A DNA stretch of 7,876 bases from Eubacteriales bacterium. GTDB taxonomy: Bacteria; Bacillota; Clostridia; Peptostreptococcales; Anaerovoracaceae. The position numbers were made by a program, and so were the translations under genes. The stretch is taken from positions 1-7,876 of the forward strand of contig JAQUJQ010000065.1 of the NCBI GenBank assembly GCA_028680875.1, given 5' to 3'. Shown piece after piece: positions 1 to 7,035 of this stretch. The stretch's first letter is position 1. Each line of letters starts with the position of its first letter. Under the pieces are notes generated by a model. It had not been told where the DNA came from. It saw nothing but the letters and a program-made list of their open reading frames with translations, and did not search any database.

Positions 1-48
1 CGGTTCTTTTGTTTACCGTCCCCAATAGTTATTCCGTCCTCAATAGTT
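1..48. repeat. Short direct repeats and a partial REP-like palindrome at the window edge
   Basis: Two 15-base units, CCGTCCCCAATAGTT (16-30) and CCGTCCTCAATAGTT (34-48), match at 14 of 15 positions, and a third partial AATAGTT lies at 52-58. In addition CGGT (1-4) and ACCG (15-18) form the inner part of an inverted repeat around the loop TCTTTTGTTT; the right arm continues as ACCGTCCCC, and the left arm is cut by the edge. If the missing bases are GGGGA, this is a hairpin with a long GC-rich stem, resembling the dispersed REP-type elements with GGGGACGG ends that I recall from clostridial genomes. It lies just after the S41 protease stop at 63. No T-run follows the stem on the minus strand, so it is not a standard terminator. 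Confidence 0.5.
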
Positions 49-62
49 TTTAATAGTTCAAT

Positions 63-1523
63 TTATTTTAACAGCTGGATTGCTTTTTCTAATTGCAGAT
101 CTTTTCCGCTGTCTGCTCCGTTTATATATGTAACCACGGCCCAATCCAAGGCATTCATGGTGGCATAGTCAAGCACCCCATATACATAAAAGCCTTGATT
201 CTTCTGAAAAGTTTTCACCCCGGATACTGTTTTCTCATCCATAATTCCTGAAACGGTAACATCATAACCCAATAGAGAAAGCCGTTGTTGTGCGCCGTAG
301 ACATTAAGCCCCGTACTTCCTGCCTTAGGCTTTACTTTTTCACTCATTGGGGCAAATCCTTTATATTGTTCCATCAAAGCAACAGTGTCTTTATCCTTAT
401 AATTCTCAACCAAATAATCGGGAGTAATGCCGACCCGATCAATAATCCGATGCTTAGGTGTTAGAAAATAATACATGGAAAGCTTGGCTGCCGACCCATT
501 GGGAAGATCAATGATCTGCTGAGCCACTCCCTTCCCGAAAGTGGTTGTCCCTACCAGGATTGCGGTACCGCTGTCCTGCCATGCTCCGGCAAGTATTTCC
601 GAAGCACTGGCGGAACCCTGATTTACCAATAAAACGACCGGAAGATTTAAATCCCCTTCCCCGGAAGCAGAGATTGTTTCCATAATAATTCCTTTTTGTT
701 GGAAATGAGTAATCGCACCTTTTGGCATCAATTGGCCTGCAATATTCGCTGCCACTGATACATAGCCTCCCGGATTATTTCTTACATCGATAATAAACGA
801 TTTGGCACCCTGAGCAATCAACTTCAGCTTGGCATTCTTAAATTCAAGATGAGAATCGTTGTCGAACTGTGTAATTTGAATATATCCTATGTATTTATCC
901 AACAGCCTGTAGTTCACCGAAACGGTTCTTATGGCCTCCCGCACCATAGTAAAGGAGATTGCTGTGCCTTTTCGCTCAACGGTTAAAGTTAACTCAGTGC
1001 CTGCCTTGCCTCGAATACGTGAAACGACGGAATCCAGATCCATGTTTCCTATATCCTGCCCGTCCACCTTAATAATAATATCACCCGATAAAATCCCCAC
1101 CTTTTCAGCAGGAGATCCGGGAATGGGTGCGACTACACGGCATTGTCCGTAGTAGCTTTCCAGGCTGATACCGACACCGCTGAATTCACCGCTTACAGAT
1201 TCTTCAAAGTGATCCCTGTCCTGATCAGATTGGTAATACACACTATAAGGATCATCCAAAGAATCAAAAACCCCTTGGTAAGCTCCATTCAAAAGTTCTT
1301 CATAGCTCAATTCATCCTTAAAATTCGTTCTCAGATCAACCATCATGTCCTTAAAAAAATCCAATTCACGATCCAGGTCTTTTACACTATTCACCTCAGC
1401 TCCGTAAACCCGATCTGTTCCGGAAGCCCAAAAGAGAACAAAGGTAAAGGATGAAATTACCAATGCAGAAATAAGGATAAAGGCTATGATCTTTGCAATT
1501 GTTCTTGTTGTCTTCCGGTTCAT
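63..1523 (-). CDS. S41 carboxyl-terminal processing protease (CtpA/CtpB type) with PDZ and peptidoglycan-binding domains
   Basis: Serine protease that trims or cleaves protein C-termini outside the cytoplasmic membrane. Of 486 residues, about 10-33 form one hydrophobic segment after a basic start (MNRKTTR), so the rest should face outward. A PDZ domain spans roughly 113-195 (GVGISLES, then the conserved GSPAEKVGILSGDII). The S41 domain follows at about 200-370, with DVRNNPGG at 246-253. The triad appears complete: S306 in GSASASE, K331 in FGKG and Q335, the same 25- and 4-residue spacing known for CtpB and plant CtpA proteases. Residues about 404-460 look like a peptidoglycan-binding domain (YGAQQRLSLLGY, then GIMDEKTVSGVKTFQ). 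The ATG shares one base with the upstream stop (TGATG) and follows a GAGGG site by 6 bases, so translation is probably coupled to the DUF1934 gene. In Bacillus, CtpB works in sporulation signalling (sigma-K checkpoint); whether this one does is inference. The family assignment is firm, the substrate unknown. Confidence 0.95.
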   Translation of the reverse strand: MNRKTTRTIAKIIAFILISALVISSFTFVLFWASGTDRVYGAEVNSVKDLDRELDFFKDMMVDLRTNFKDELSYEELLNGAYQGVFDSLDDPYSVYYQSDQDRDHFEESVSGEFSGVGISLESYYGQCRVVAPIPGSPAEKVGILSGDIIIKVDGQDIGNMDLDSVVSRIRGKAGTELTLTVERKGTAISFTMVREAIRTVSVNYRLLDKYIGYIQITQFDNDSHLEFKNAKLKLIAQGAKSFIIDVRNNPGGYVSVAANIAGQLMPKGAITHFQQKGIIMETISASGEGDLNLPVVLLVNQGSASASEILAGAWQDSGTAILVGTTTFGKGVAQQIIDLPNGSAAKLSMYYFLTPKHRIIDRVGITPDYLVENYKDKDTVALMEQYKGFAPMSEKVKPKAGSTGLNVYGAQQRLSLLGYDVTVSGIMDEKTVSGVKTFQKNQGFYVYGVLDYATMNALDWAVVTYINGADSGKDLQLEKAIQLLK

Positions 1524-1999
1524 CAGATACCCTCACATTTTATATCTTCAGTTGTACTCGGTTTGTTATCCATGATCTCAATGTCCAGCCGGCTCCTACC
1601 CTCAGACAATCCCCGGAGACTGATATGGTAGTCAATGTTCAGAGATCCTTTACCTTGAATCCGATCAATGTTATTGATTACATCGTTGGTCAGAACCTCC
1701 ATCTCTATTGCACCAAATGCCGTATTGTAATAGCCGATAAACCGTTTGCCTTTTTCAAATTCAATCTCTGTATCCAAGGGAACCGCTTCGCCGCATCTCT
1801 GCATGAGAACCCTATCTCCGGTGATTTTAAGACTGGTGGTACAACCCTCCATACCTGAAAATTCACTTTCGTCGTACTGTAAATAGACCGAGTCTCCCTC
1901 TTCACTGTATTTTCCCTCGGTTACAAATTCCAACTGTTCCTCTTCTTCCGTAAAACCATAGAGCTGCTTACCTATTATTTTTAGCATTATATCTTTCAT
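1523..1999 (-). CDS. DUF1934 family protein (YwiB-like), function unknown
   Basis: A 158-residue soluble protein with no signal peptide or membrane segment. It has the look of the DUF1934 family, small Firmicute proteins thought to fold as a calycin-like beta barrel: EFVTEGKY at 24-31, YDESEFSGMEG at 42-52 and the FEKGKRFIGYYNTAFG stretch from 81, followed by alternating beta-type sequence (LNIDYHISL). No biochemical role is established that I can name. Its 5' end overlaps the end of ddl by 32 bases in another frame, and its TGA overlaps the ATG of the protease gene by one base, so it is very probably cotranscribed and translationally coupled with both. An in-frame TAG lies two codons before the chosen ATG, so the start cannot lie further out; ATG at 1987 (codon 5) is an alternative. 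Neither has an ideally spaced ribosome site. An envelope-linked role is only inferred from the neighbours. Confidence 0.88.
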   Translation of the reverse strand: MKDIMLKIIGKQLYGFTEEEEQLEFVTEGKYSEEGDSVYLQYDESEFSGMEGCTTSLKITGDRVLMQRCGEAVPLDTEIEFEKGKRFIGYYNTAFGAIEMEVLTNDVINNIDRIQGKGSLNIDYHISLRGLSEGRSRLDIEIMDNKPSTTEDIKCEGI

Positions 2000-3008
2000 A
2001 TCCTAACATCACAATCCTTTCTATCAACTTTGGATAAGCCAGGCCTGCCTGTTCCCATAGAAGAGGAAACATGCTGAACCTGGTAAATCCGGGAATTGTG
2101 TTTATCTCATTAATGTATACTTTGTTCGTTTCTTTTTCCAGAAAAAAATCCACTCTGGCGAAACCGGAACAATCTAAAAGCTGATAGGCCGAAAGAGCAA
2201 TGGAACGAATCTCTTCTGCAATTTCATCTGAAATGTCTGCCGGAATACAAAGCTTGGATTGGCCTCCGTCAAAATATTTTGCTTGATAATTGTAGAATTC
2301 TGCGGAAGGAACGATCTCCCCAACTCCACTGGCTTTTGCATCAAAATTACCAAGAATGGCAGTTTCCAATTCCCTGCAGTTTATGCCTTCCTCCACCAAA
2401 ATACGACGATCGTGTTTTGCCGCTTCCTTCAGAGCATCTTTTATGCCGGAAGAATCTTTCACTTTGGAAATTCCCACACTCGATCCCATATTCGCCGGTT
2501 TTACGAACATTGGATAAGAAAGGGTTCTCTCAATCTTCTCCAGAACAACTTCTTGTTGTTGTTCCAGTTCGTCCCTGATAACTGGAACATAAGGGCCCTG
2601 GGGTAAATTACCCTGGGCAAAAACCGTTTTGGCTAGAATTTTATCCATAGCCAACGCAGAACCGGTCACGCCGCAACCTCCATAGGGAAGGTCAAGCATC
2701 TCAAAAAGTCCTTGAATGGTCCCGTCTTCTCCATAGGGCCCATGAAGAATTGGCAGTGCAAAATCAATTCGTTCTTTTAGAGAACCCAAGCCTGCTACCA
2801 CAGTCATCTCCGGCTCACCTTGCCAGCTGCCGTCTTCAATCTTTTCTACCGGTCCGTCATAGAAAAACCATTTCCCTTCACGGGTAATACCGATAGGAAC
2901 TACTTGGAACCTATCTTTATTAACTGCATTTATTACCGAGGTGGCCGACATTAAAGATACCTCATGTTCCCCTGATCGTCCACCGAAGAAAATACCCAAT
3001 CGAATCAC
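1968..3008 (-). CDS. ddl: D-alanine--D-alanine ligase
   Basis: ATP-dependent cytoplasmic enzyme that joins two D-alanines to make the dipeptide at the end of the peptidoglycan stem peptide. The 346 residues match the family in length. The N-terminal motif GGRSGEHEVSLMSA (9-22) carries the conserved Glu (E14). ATP-grasp features follow: FVKPANMGSSVGISKV (168-183), with the active-site serine at 176/177, then VEEGINCRE (205-213). Metal-binding residues are likely D287 (FARVDFF) and E301/N303 (INEINTIPG). Residue Y245 in YQAKY matches the tyrosine (Y216 of E. coli DdlB) kept in D-Ala-D-Ala enzymes and replaced in D-Ala-D-lactate ligases, so a vancomycin-resistance type is unlikely. The start is GTG, chosen because MIRLGIFFGG is the standard beginning and a strong ribosome site sits 7 bases upstream. 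It is the first gene of a set with the DUF1934 and S41 protease genes. Confidence 0.97.
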   Translation of the reverse strand: MIRLGIFFGGRSGEHEVSLMSATSVINAVNKDRFQVVPIGITREGKWFFYDGPVEKIEDGSWQGEPEMTVVAGLGSLKERIDFALPILHGPYGEDGTIQGLFEMLDLPYGGCGVTGSALAMDKILAKTVFAQGNLPQGPYVPVIRDELEQQQEVVLEKIERTLSYPMFVKPANMGSSVGISKVKDSSGIKDALKEAAKHDRRILVEEGINCRELETAILGNFDAKASGVGEIVPSAEFYNYQAKYFDGGQSKLCIPADISDEIAEEIRSIALSAYQLLDCSGFARVDFFLEKETNKVYINEINTIPGFTRFSMFPLLWEQAGLAYPKLIERIVMLGYERYNAKNNR

Positions 3009-3015
3009 TATCTAT

Positions 3016-3024
3016 CTCCACCTT
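3016..3024 (-). promoter_or_regulatory. Ribosome binding site of ddl
   Basis: AAGGTGGAG, a near match to the anti-16S consensus AAGGAGG, ends 7 bases before the GTG at 3008. It supports the GTG as the true ddl start, since no in-frame ATG gives the conserved N-terminus. Confidence 0.75.
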
Positions 3025-3057
3025 TAAAAGAATCGAATTCACTTATTTTGTTCCTAT

Positions 3058-3066
3058 ATTATATCA
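3058..3066 (-). promoter_or_regulatory. Extended -10 promoter for the ddl-DUF1934-S41 protease set
   Basis: The 91-base gap between mscL and ddl contains TGATATAAT on the minus strand: a perfect TATAAT (3063-3058) preceded by the TGn extension. No good -35 is visible; the best candidate is ATGAAC at 3084-3079 (3 of 6 matches, 15-base spacer). Extended -10 promoters often tolerate a weak -35. The predicted transcript start is near 3051, giving a leader of about 40 bases that includes the ddl ribosome site. No terminator hairpin with a T-run follows mscL, so read-through from the upstream set is also possible. Confidence 0.6.
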
Positions 3067-3099
3067 TACATTTTGAAAGTTCATTACCTATTTTATCGC

Positions 3100-3516
3100 T
3101 TAATCTTTTTTTATCAGGTCCCGAATCTCAGTTAAAAGTTCAGTTTCTGTTGGTCCTGCGGGGGGCTCCGAAGCAGGCTCTGCCTCTTTCTGTCTTTTCA
3201 TCTTATTAATCATACGAATAACAATAAATATGGAGAAAGCTATGATTACAAAATCTACAGCCGTTTGGATGAAATTCCCGTACATAAGAGCTACCTCCGG
3301 CTTGATTAACTCACCCGCCGCATCCATTTCAGCTGCCGAAAGGACAATTTTTAATTCTGTAAAATCAATGCCGGCAGTGAGAAAGCCTATTACAGGCATA
3401 ATCAGATCATTTACCAAGGATGTAACAATCTTGCCGAACGCCGCTCCGATAATGATACCGATGGCTAAATCCATCACATTCCCTTTAAGGGCAAACTCTT
3501 TGAATTCCTTTAACAT
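3100..3516 (-). CDS. mscL: Large-conductance mechanosensitive channel MscL
   Basis: Homopentameric membrane channel that opens under high membrane tension and releases solutes during hypo-osmotic shock. The 138 residues are typical in length. The N-terminal amphipathic helix and TM1 show the family signature, KGNVMDLAIGIIIGAAFGKI starting at residue 11 and followed by VTSLVND. TM1 spans about 15-45, TM2 about 78-102 (VDFVIIAFSIFIVI). A basic turn (KMKRQK), a proline-rich linker (PASEPPAGP) and a short C-terminal helix (TELLTEIRDLIKK) complete the usual plan. The ATG lies inside the last codons of hslO, a 7-base overlap, and a GAGG site lies about 10 bases upstream, so it is the third gene of a pgcA-hslO-mscL transcription unit. 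No rho-independent terminator is visible after its stop. Confidence 0.97.
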   Translation of the reverse strand: MLKEFKEFALKGNVMDLAIGIIIGAAFGKIVTSLVNDLIMPVIGFLTAGIDFTELKIVLSAAEMDAAGELIKPEVALMYGNFIQTAVDFVIIAFSIFIVIRMINKMKRQKEAEPASEPPAGPTETELLTEIRDLIKKD

Positions 3517-4481
3517 TCTTTGTTTTCCTCTTTCCTCTTACGTTTTTCTAATATTTCTTTAGATTTGACTGCAACCCGAAGGAGCATTTCTAAATGCTCC
3601 TTATCAAAATGATATTCCTTCCGGCAAAATTGACAAATTATTTCTGCCTGCCGGTCCTCTTTTACAATCTGAGTCAGTTCCTTTTCCCCTAGGCTTAGAA
3701 GTACACGTTCCAACCGTTCCATAGAACAATCACATTCCCATTGAATATCTCTGTATTCCAGAACTTCTATCCGGTAAGCGGAGGGCAGTGAACTAAAAAT
3801 CCGATGAAGCAGGCTTTCACAAACAGCCTCAGAAGTTTTGGGCCCGGATTGCTGTATTTCATCTTCAATTTGATTACTGATCGGAGGGAGTTGATGCAAA
3901 AGTTTTTCAAGCGCATTAATGGACTCAGGATCGGCCTCCGGCAGCATTTGAATGATCATTCCACCCGCAGCAGCTACAGTGTAATCCGTGTTTATTTTAA
4001 CCCCTAAAGCTACTGACGTTGACTGCTGTTCCGATAAAAAGAAGTATGCTGTCAAATCTTCGGCAATCTCACCGCTTACTAAATCAATTCGCCCCATATA
4101 TGGTTCCTTAAGGCCTATATCCTTTATAACAGTTACTGTTCCCTTTCCTACAGCACCGCCCACGTCAAGCTTTCCATCGTCCTTCAATGGCAAATCTAAT
4201 TCCGAATTAGAAATATAGCCCTTTACCTTACCGGATCCATTTGCAGTTACTAAAATTTCACCTGCAGGACCGTCCCCTTTAAATTGTATTGTTACTTTGT
4301 CATCCGGGTTTTTTAACATGAGACCCATGAGTCCTGCTCCCGTAACCACTCTGCCCAATGCTGCCGTAGCCAAAGGAGTGGTTTCATGGATTTTGCCGGC
4401 CTCCTCTACCATACCCTTGGTAATTGCCAGATAAACCCGAAAGGACCCGCTTTTGTCCATACCAATCAATGCTTTATTCAT
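3510..4481 (-). CDS. hslO: Redox-regulated molecular chaperone Hsp33
   Basis: Cytoplasmic holdase chaperone, inactive when reduced and zinc-bound, activated when oxidation forms disulfides and unfolds the C-terminal switch. The N-terminal domain carries the typical TPLATAALGRVVTGAGLMG stretch and GDGPAGEI; the C-terminal zinc site has all four cysteines, in CDC (C250, C252) and CQFC (C283, C286), followed by EYHFDKEHLEMLL. I chose ATG 4481 (323 residues): it begins two bases after the pgcA stop, gives the expected MNKALI start, and has AAGGA 12 bases upstream. The ATG at 4493 (four codons longer, overlapping pgcA by 10 bases) has AAGGA practically touching it, too close for good initiation. 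It sits between pgcA and mscL with overlaps or near-zero gaps, so expression is probably coupled to both. Identification is secure; the start is less so. Confidence 0.96.
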   Translation of the reverse strand: MNKALIGMDKSGSFRVYLAITKGMVEEAGKIHETTPLATAALGRVVTGAGLMGLMLKNPDDKVTIQFKGDGPAGEILVTANGSGKVKGYISNSELDLPLKDDGKLDVGGAVGKGTVTVIKDIGLKEPYMGRIDLVSGEIAEDLTAYFFLSEQQSTSVALGVKINTDYTVAAAGGMIIQMLPEADPESINALEKLLHQLPPISNQIEDEIQQSGPKTSEAVCESLLHRIFSSLPSAYRIEVLEYRDIQWECDCSMERLERVLLSLGEKELTQIVKEDRQAEIICQFCRKEYHFDKEHLEMLLRVAVKSKEILEKRKRKEENKEC

Positions 4482-4483
4482 AT

Positions 4484-6229
4484 TTAGAACCATTCCTTAG
4501 TCGCCGTTTTCATTTCATCAATAACAGCCTGCGTTTCTTCCATAGTATTTGCCTTCGCTAAGTAATATATTTTTAATTTTGGTTCGGTTCCTGAAGGCCT
4601 GATAATTATGTTGCTTTCATTCTCCAAATTATATTCCAGTACATCAGATTTTGGTAATCTGATAATATTCTGTGAAATTTCATAATCCACGATTTTCAAA
4701 ACTTTTTTACTGCCGACTACAACAGGAGGATTTTCTCTAAGTTTCCTCATGATGTAAGCCATTTTTTCCATACCGCTGGCCCCTTGAAATGTAAAATCCA
4801 TCAAGTCACTTTTGTAATATCCGAATTGAGCATGCAATTCTTCCATACGGTCAAACAGGGATTTTCCTTTCTTTTTATAATAAGCTACCGCCTCACAGAC
4901 TAACATGGCAGCATTTACTCCATCTTTATCACGTACATAGGAACCCGATAGATAGCCATAGCTCTCCTCAAAACCGAAAATGAAACGATTCTCTTCTCCT
5001 TTGGCTTCCAAAATTCCGATTTGCTCACCGATAAATTTGAAACCGGTTAATACATCAATCATTTCAACGCCGTAAAAAGCCGCCACATCATCTGCCATCT
5101 TACTGGATACAATTGTTTTCATCGCTATGGGACGATTCGGCAGCGTTCGACAAGCACAGATGAAATCCAACAGGAGAATACCTACCTGGTTCCCTGTCAT
5201 CCGTTGATATGAAACCTCTCCTGTTTCAGGATCAGCCTTCCGCAGAGCAATTCCCAGCCGGTCACAATCCGGATCCGTAGCCAATAGCAAGTCGGGGGTT
5301 TCCAACTCCCGGCAAAGAAGCAAACCCTTTAGCAGAGCTTCCTCTTTTTCCGGGTTAGGATAAGGGCAGGTCGGGAAATTTCCATCCGGGTTTTCCTGCT
5401 CCGGAACCACGTGAATCTTGTCAACACCAATCTCTTTCAATATCCGTCTCACCGGTTTATTACCCGAACCGTTCAAAGGAGTAAAAACCACCTCAATATC
5501 CGTACATGGAATTCCTACCCGGGTTTTCTTTACTGCCTGAATATATGCTTCTACTGTCTCTTGTGGTATCAGAGTAATTTTGTCTGTCAGGGTTTCCCAG
5601 TTTACATCCAGTTTTTTAACCTCATTAAAGCAATCTACCCGCTCAATTGATTCGGTGATTTCAGCCGCTTCATCCGGATTAACTTGGCATCCTTCTTCGT
5701 TATAAACCTTATATCCATTGTATTCAGCCGGGTTATGGCTCGCAGTAATCATAATTCCGCCACAACAATTGTAATACCGGACCGCAAAGGACAATGCGGG
5801 TGTTGGCATCAACTCCGGATAGATGTAAACTTGAAAACCATTAGCCGCTAAAACACTTCCCGCCTCTAATGCAAAGTGATCCGATTGAATTCGGCTGTCA
5901 AAAGCGATGGCAATAGAACGTTTTTTTTCATTCTTTCCATAGCGAGCTGCAAAGTAATCTGCTAAACCTTGAGTTACCCTTCTAACTGTGTAAATATTCA
6001 TCCGGTTAGTCCCGGCTCCCAGTATTCCTCGAAGTCCTCCCGTTCCAAAATCCAAGTCTTTATAGAAACGATGTGTGATTTCCTCCCTTGCTTCCCGATC
6101 TCCTGAATCTTTTTCTAACCGTTGTTCCAGGGCTGTTAACTCCCGTCTGAGTCCGGAATTTAAAGTAGGCTGTGATAGCCATTCTTCCATTTTATCATAT
6201 GCATCGACAAATTTATTTTCTTGTTCCAT
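4484..6229 (-). CDS. pgcA: Alpha-phosphoglucomutase / phosphomannomutase family phosphohexomutase
   Basis: Interconverts glucose-6-phosphate and glucose-1-phosphate in the cytoplasm, feeding UDP-glucose synthesis for envelope glycans and glycogen. At 581 residues it has the length typical of Firmicute PgcA, longer than GlmM or bacterial ManB enzymes. All four phosphohexomutase elements are present in order: FGTGGLRG at 61-68 near the N-terminus, the phosphoserine loop TASHNP (162-167, catalytic S164), the magnesium loop DPDCDR (319-324), the sugar-binding GFEESYGY (419-426), and the phosphate-binding RPSGTEPK (544-551). The ATG has AAGGGG 9 bases upstream. It is the first gene of a set with hslO and mscL, driven by a promoter just after the spoIIR terminator. 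Activity on mannose phosphates cannot be excluded from sequence, so the exact substrate is the only uncertain part. Confidence 0.95.
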   Translation of the reverse strand: MEQENKFVDAYDKMEEWLSQPTLNSGLRRELTALEQRLEKDSGDREAREEITHRFYKDLDFGTGGLRGILGAGTNRMNIYTVRRVTQGLADYFAARYGKNEKKRSIAIAFDSRIQSDHFALEAGSVLAANGFQVYIYPELMPTPALSFAVRYYNCCGGIMITASHNPAEYNGYKVYNEEGCQVNPDEAAEITESIERVDCFNEVKKLDVNWETLTDKITLIPQETVEAYIQAVKKTRVGIPCTDIEVVFTPLNGSGNKPVRRILKEIGVDKIHVVPEQENPDGNFPTCPYPNPEKEEALLKGLLLCRELETPDLLLATDPDCDRLGIALRKADPETGEVSYQRMTGNQVGILLLDFICACRTLPNRPIAMKTIVSSKMADDVAAFYGVEMIDVLTGFKFIGEQIGILEAKGEENRFIFGFEESYGYLSGSYVRDKDGVNAAMLVCEAVAYYKKKGKSLFDRMEELHAQFGYYKSDLMDFTFQGASGMEKMAYIMRKLRENPPVVVGSKKVLKIVDYEISQNIIRLPKSDVLEYNLENESNIIIRPSGTEPKLKIYYLAKANTMEETQAVIDEMKTATKEWF

Positions 6230-6276
6230 ATTATATAGCCCCTTATGTTATTTTTATATCATTTTACTAGTACCCT

Positions 6277-6304
6277 ATTTTATCACGTTTTACTCTTATG
6301 GCAA
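6277..6304 (-). promoter_or_regulatory. Sigma-A-type promoter for pgcA-hslO-mscL
   Basis: On the minus strand, TTGCCA (6304-6299, 5 of 6 to TTGACA) is followed after 16 bases by TAAAAT (6282-6277, 5 of 6 to TATAAT), preceded by TGA as an extended -10. Transcription would start near 6270, leaving about 40 bases of leader with AAGGGG at 6244-6239 ahead of the pgcA ATG. The -35 begins only one base after the T-run of the spoIIR terminator. A second, weaker extended -10 (TGATATAAA, 6261-6253) lies closer to the gene but has no recognisable -35. Confidence 0.7.
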
Positions 6305-6305
6305 C

Positions 6306-6332
6306 AAAAAAGCGACTTTTCACAGTCGCTTT
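6306..6332 (-). terminator. Intrinsic terminator after spoIIR
   Basis: The minus strand reads AAAGCGACT, a 6-base loop GTGAAA, then AGTCGCTTT with the T-run continuing to six T. The 9-bp stem is perfect and the T-run lies directly at its base, as expected for a rho-independent terminator. It begins 45 bases after the spoIIR stop. On the plus strand the hairpin is followed by only three T, so one-way function is more likely. Confidence 0.88.
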
Positions 6333-6377
6333 CTCAAGCCTAATTTTTTTCTTAATTCGTCAAAAAGCACCTGTTCA

Positions 6378-6998
6378 CTACTTTTTAATCAGTTCTAAAG
6401 TTTTAAATTTTAATTGTATAGTTTTCGGTTCTTTTGATGAGTCCAACAATTCTTGATACTTTTTATCTAAAATTGCATTTTCCTCTGTTCCAATAAGGCA
6501 TAGAGGAGGGAAGAGAACACACCACCAATTTTCACCGTTCCCTTCTCCGATAATGACATTTAAAGCCTGGTAATTTCCTGCGGGGAAAGTCAAGTTACCA
6601 TAGGTCTTCTCAGGAATCCAAGATACGCCCAAATCTGCCTTTACCGGATAAGGATAACCCTCTTCTGCTACAATTGCCTCTGCTGTACTTTCAATATATT
6701 CTAGATTTTTTTCAATGTAGGTTCTCGTTTTTTCAATGTCTAAAGAAGCTTTTGTTTGATTTTTATCTACGGTAGCCAAGGTTTCTGTTACCAGTCCCTC
6801 GCTAATATGTTCCAGTAAACCATCCCTTACTTTAAGCTTCAATGCCTGATCCGCTTTGCTATTGCTATTAGCTATTACGTGGAAACGGATAAAGTCTTCA
6901 TTTGAAAGTAGTTCACCTTTATGTGACACCCATATATTATAGGCAAAAACTGATATGATAATTAGTAGCACTGCCCTGATTTGTTTTCTTTTCAGCAT
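6378..6998 (-). CDS. spoIIR: Stage II sporulation protein R
   Basis: Forespore-made signal protein exported into the space between the forespore and mother-cell membranes, where it triggers SpoIIGA to process pro-sigma-E. The 206 residues begin with a basic stretch and one hydrophobic segment (about 9-24), a signal peptide or anchor. Family landmarks follow: RFHVIANSNSKADQALKLKV from residue 38 and NWWCVLFPPLCLI at 157-169. I chose ATG 6998 because AAGGAAGGA lies 6 bases upstream. The ATG at 7016, six codons further out and in frame, has no properly spaced site and would leave a leader of only about a dozen bases from the predicted transcript start. A sigma-F-type promoter precedes the gene and an intrinsic terminator follows it, so it appears to be a single-gene unit. 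SpoIIGA is not in the window. Confidence 0.95.
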   Translation of the reverse strand: MLKRKQIRAVLLIIISVFAYNIWVSHKGELLSNEDFIRFHVIANSNSKADQALKLKVRDGLLEHISEGLVTETLATVDKNQTKASLDIEKTRTYIEKNLEYIESTAEAIVAEEGYPYPVKADLGVSWIPEKTYGNLTFPAGNYQALNVIIGEGNGENWWCVLFPPLCLIGTEENAILDKKYQELLDSSKEPKTIQLKFKTLELIKK

Positions 6999-7004
6999 AA
7001 GATT

Positions 7005-7013
7005 TCCTTCCTT
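7005..7013 (-). promoter_or_regulatory. Ribosome binding site deciding the spoIIR start
   Basis: AAGGAAGGA ends 6 bases before the ATG at 6998. It lies inside what would be codons 2-4 if ATG 7016 were used, so it argues for the shorter protein. Confidence 0.75.
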
Positions 7014-7035
7014 CATGATTGAATAGAGTTACCTT

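Noticed and set aside
931..1858. Plus-strand open frames of 70-120 codons opposite the S41 protease and DUF1934 genes
   Set aside because: They lie entirely against well-supported minus-strand genes, show no family motifs or ribosome sites, and their composition is what the antisense of real codons gives.
1705..1905. Minus-strand 66-codon frame inside the DUF1934 gene
   Set aside because: Out of frame within a gene with conserved family motifs; no independent ribosome site or homology.
1968..3008. Ligase as a D-Ala-D-lactate (glycopeptide resistance) enzyme
   Set aside because: The YQAKY tyrosine of D-Ala-D-Ala ligases is kept, and no vanH or vanX neighbour is present.
2259..5650. Plus-strand open frames opposite ddl, mscL, hslO and pgcA
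   Set aside because: All are antisense to conserved enzymes or membrane proteins; none resembles a known protein.
6075..6398. Plus-strand frame crossing the pgcA-spoIIR gap
   Set aside because: It runs through the pgcA promoter and the spoIIR terminator, starts inside pgcA antisense and has no recognisable domain.
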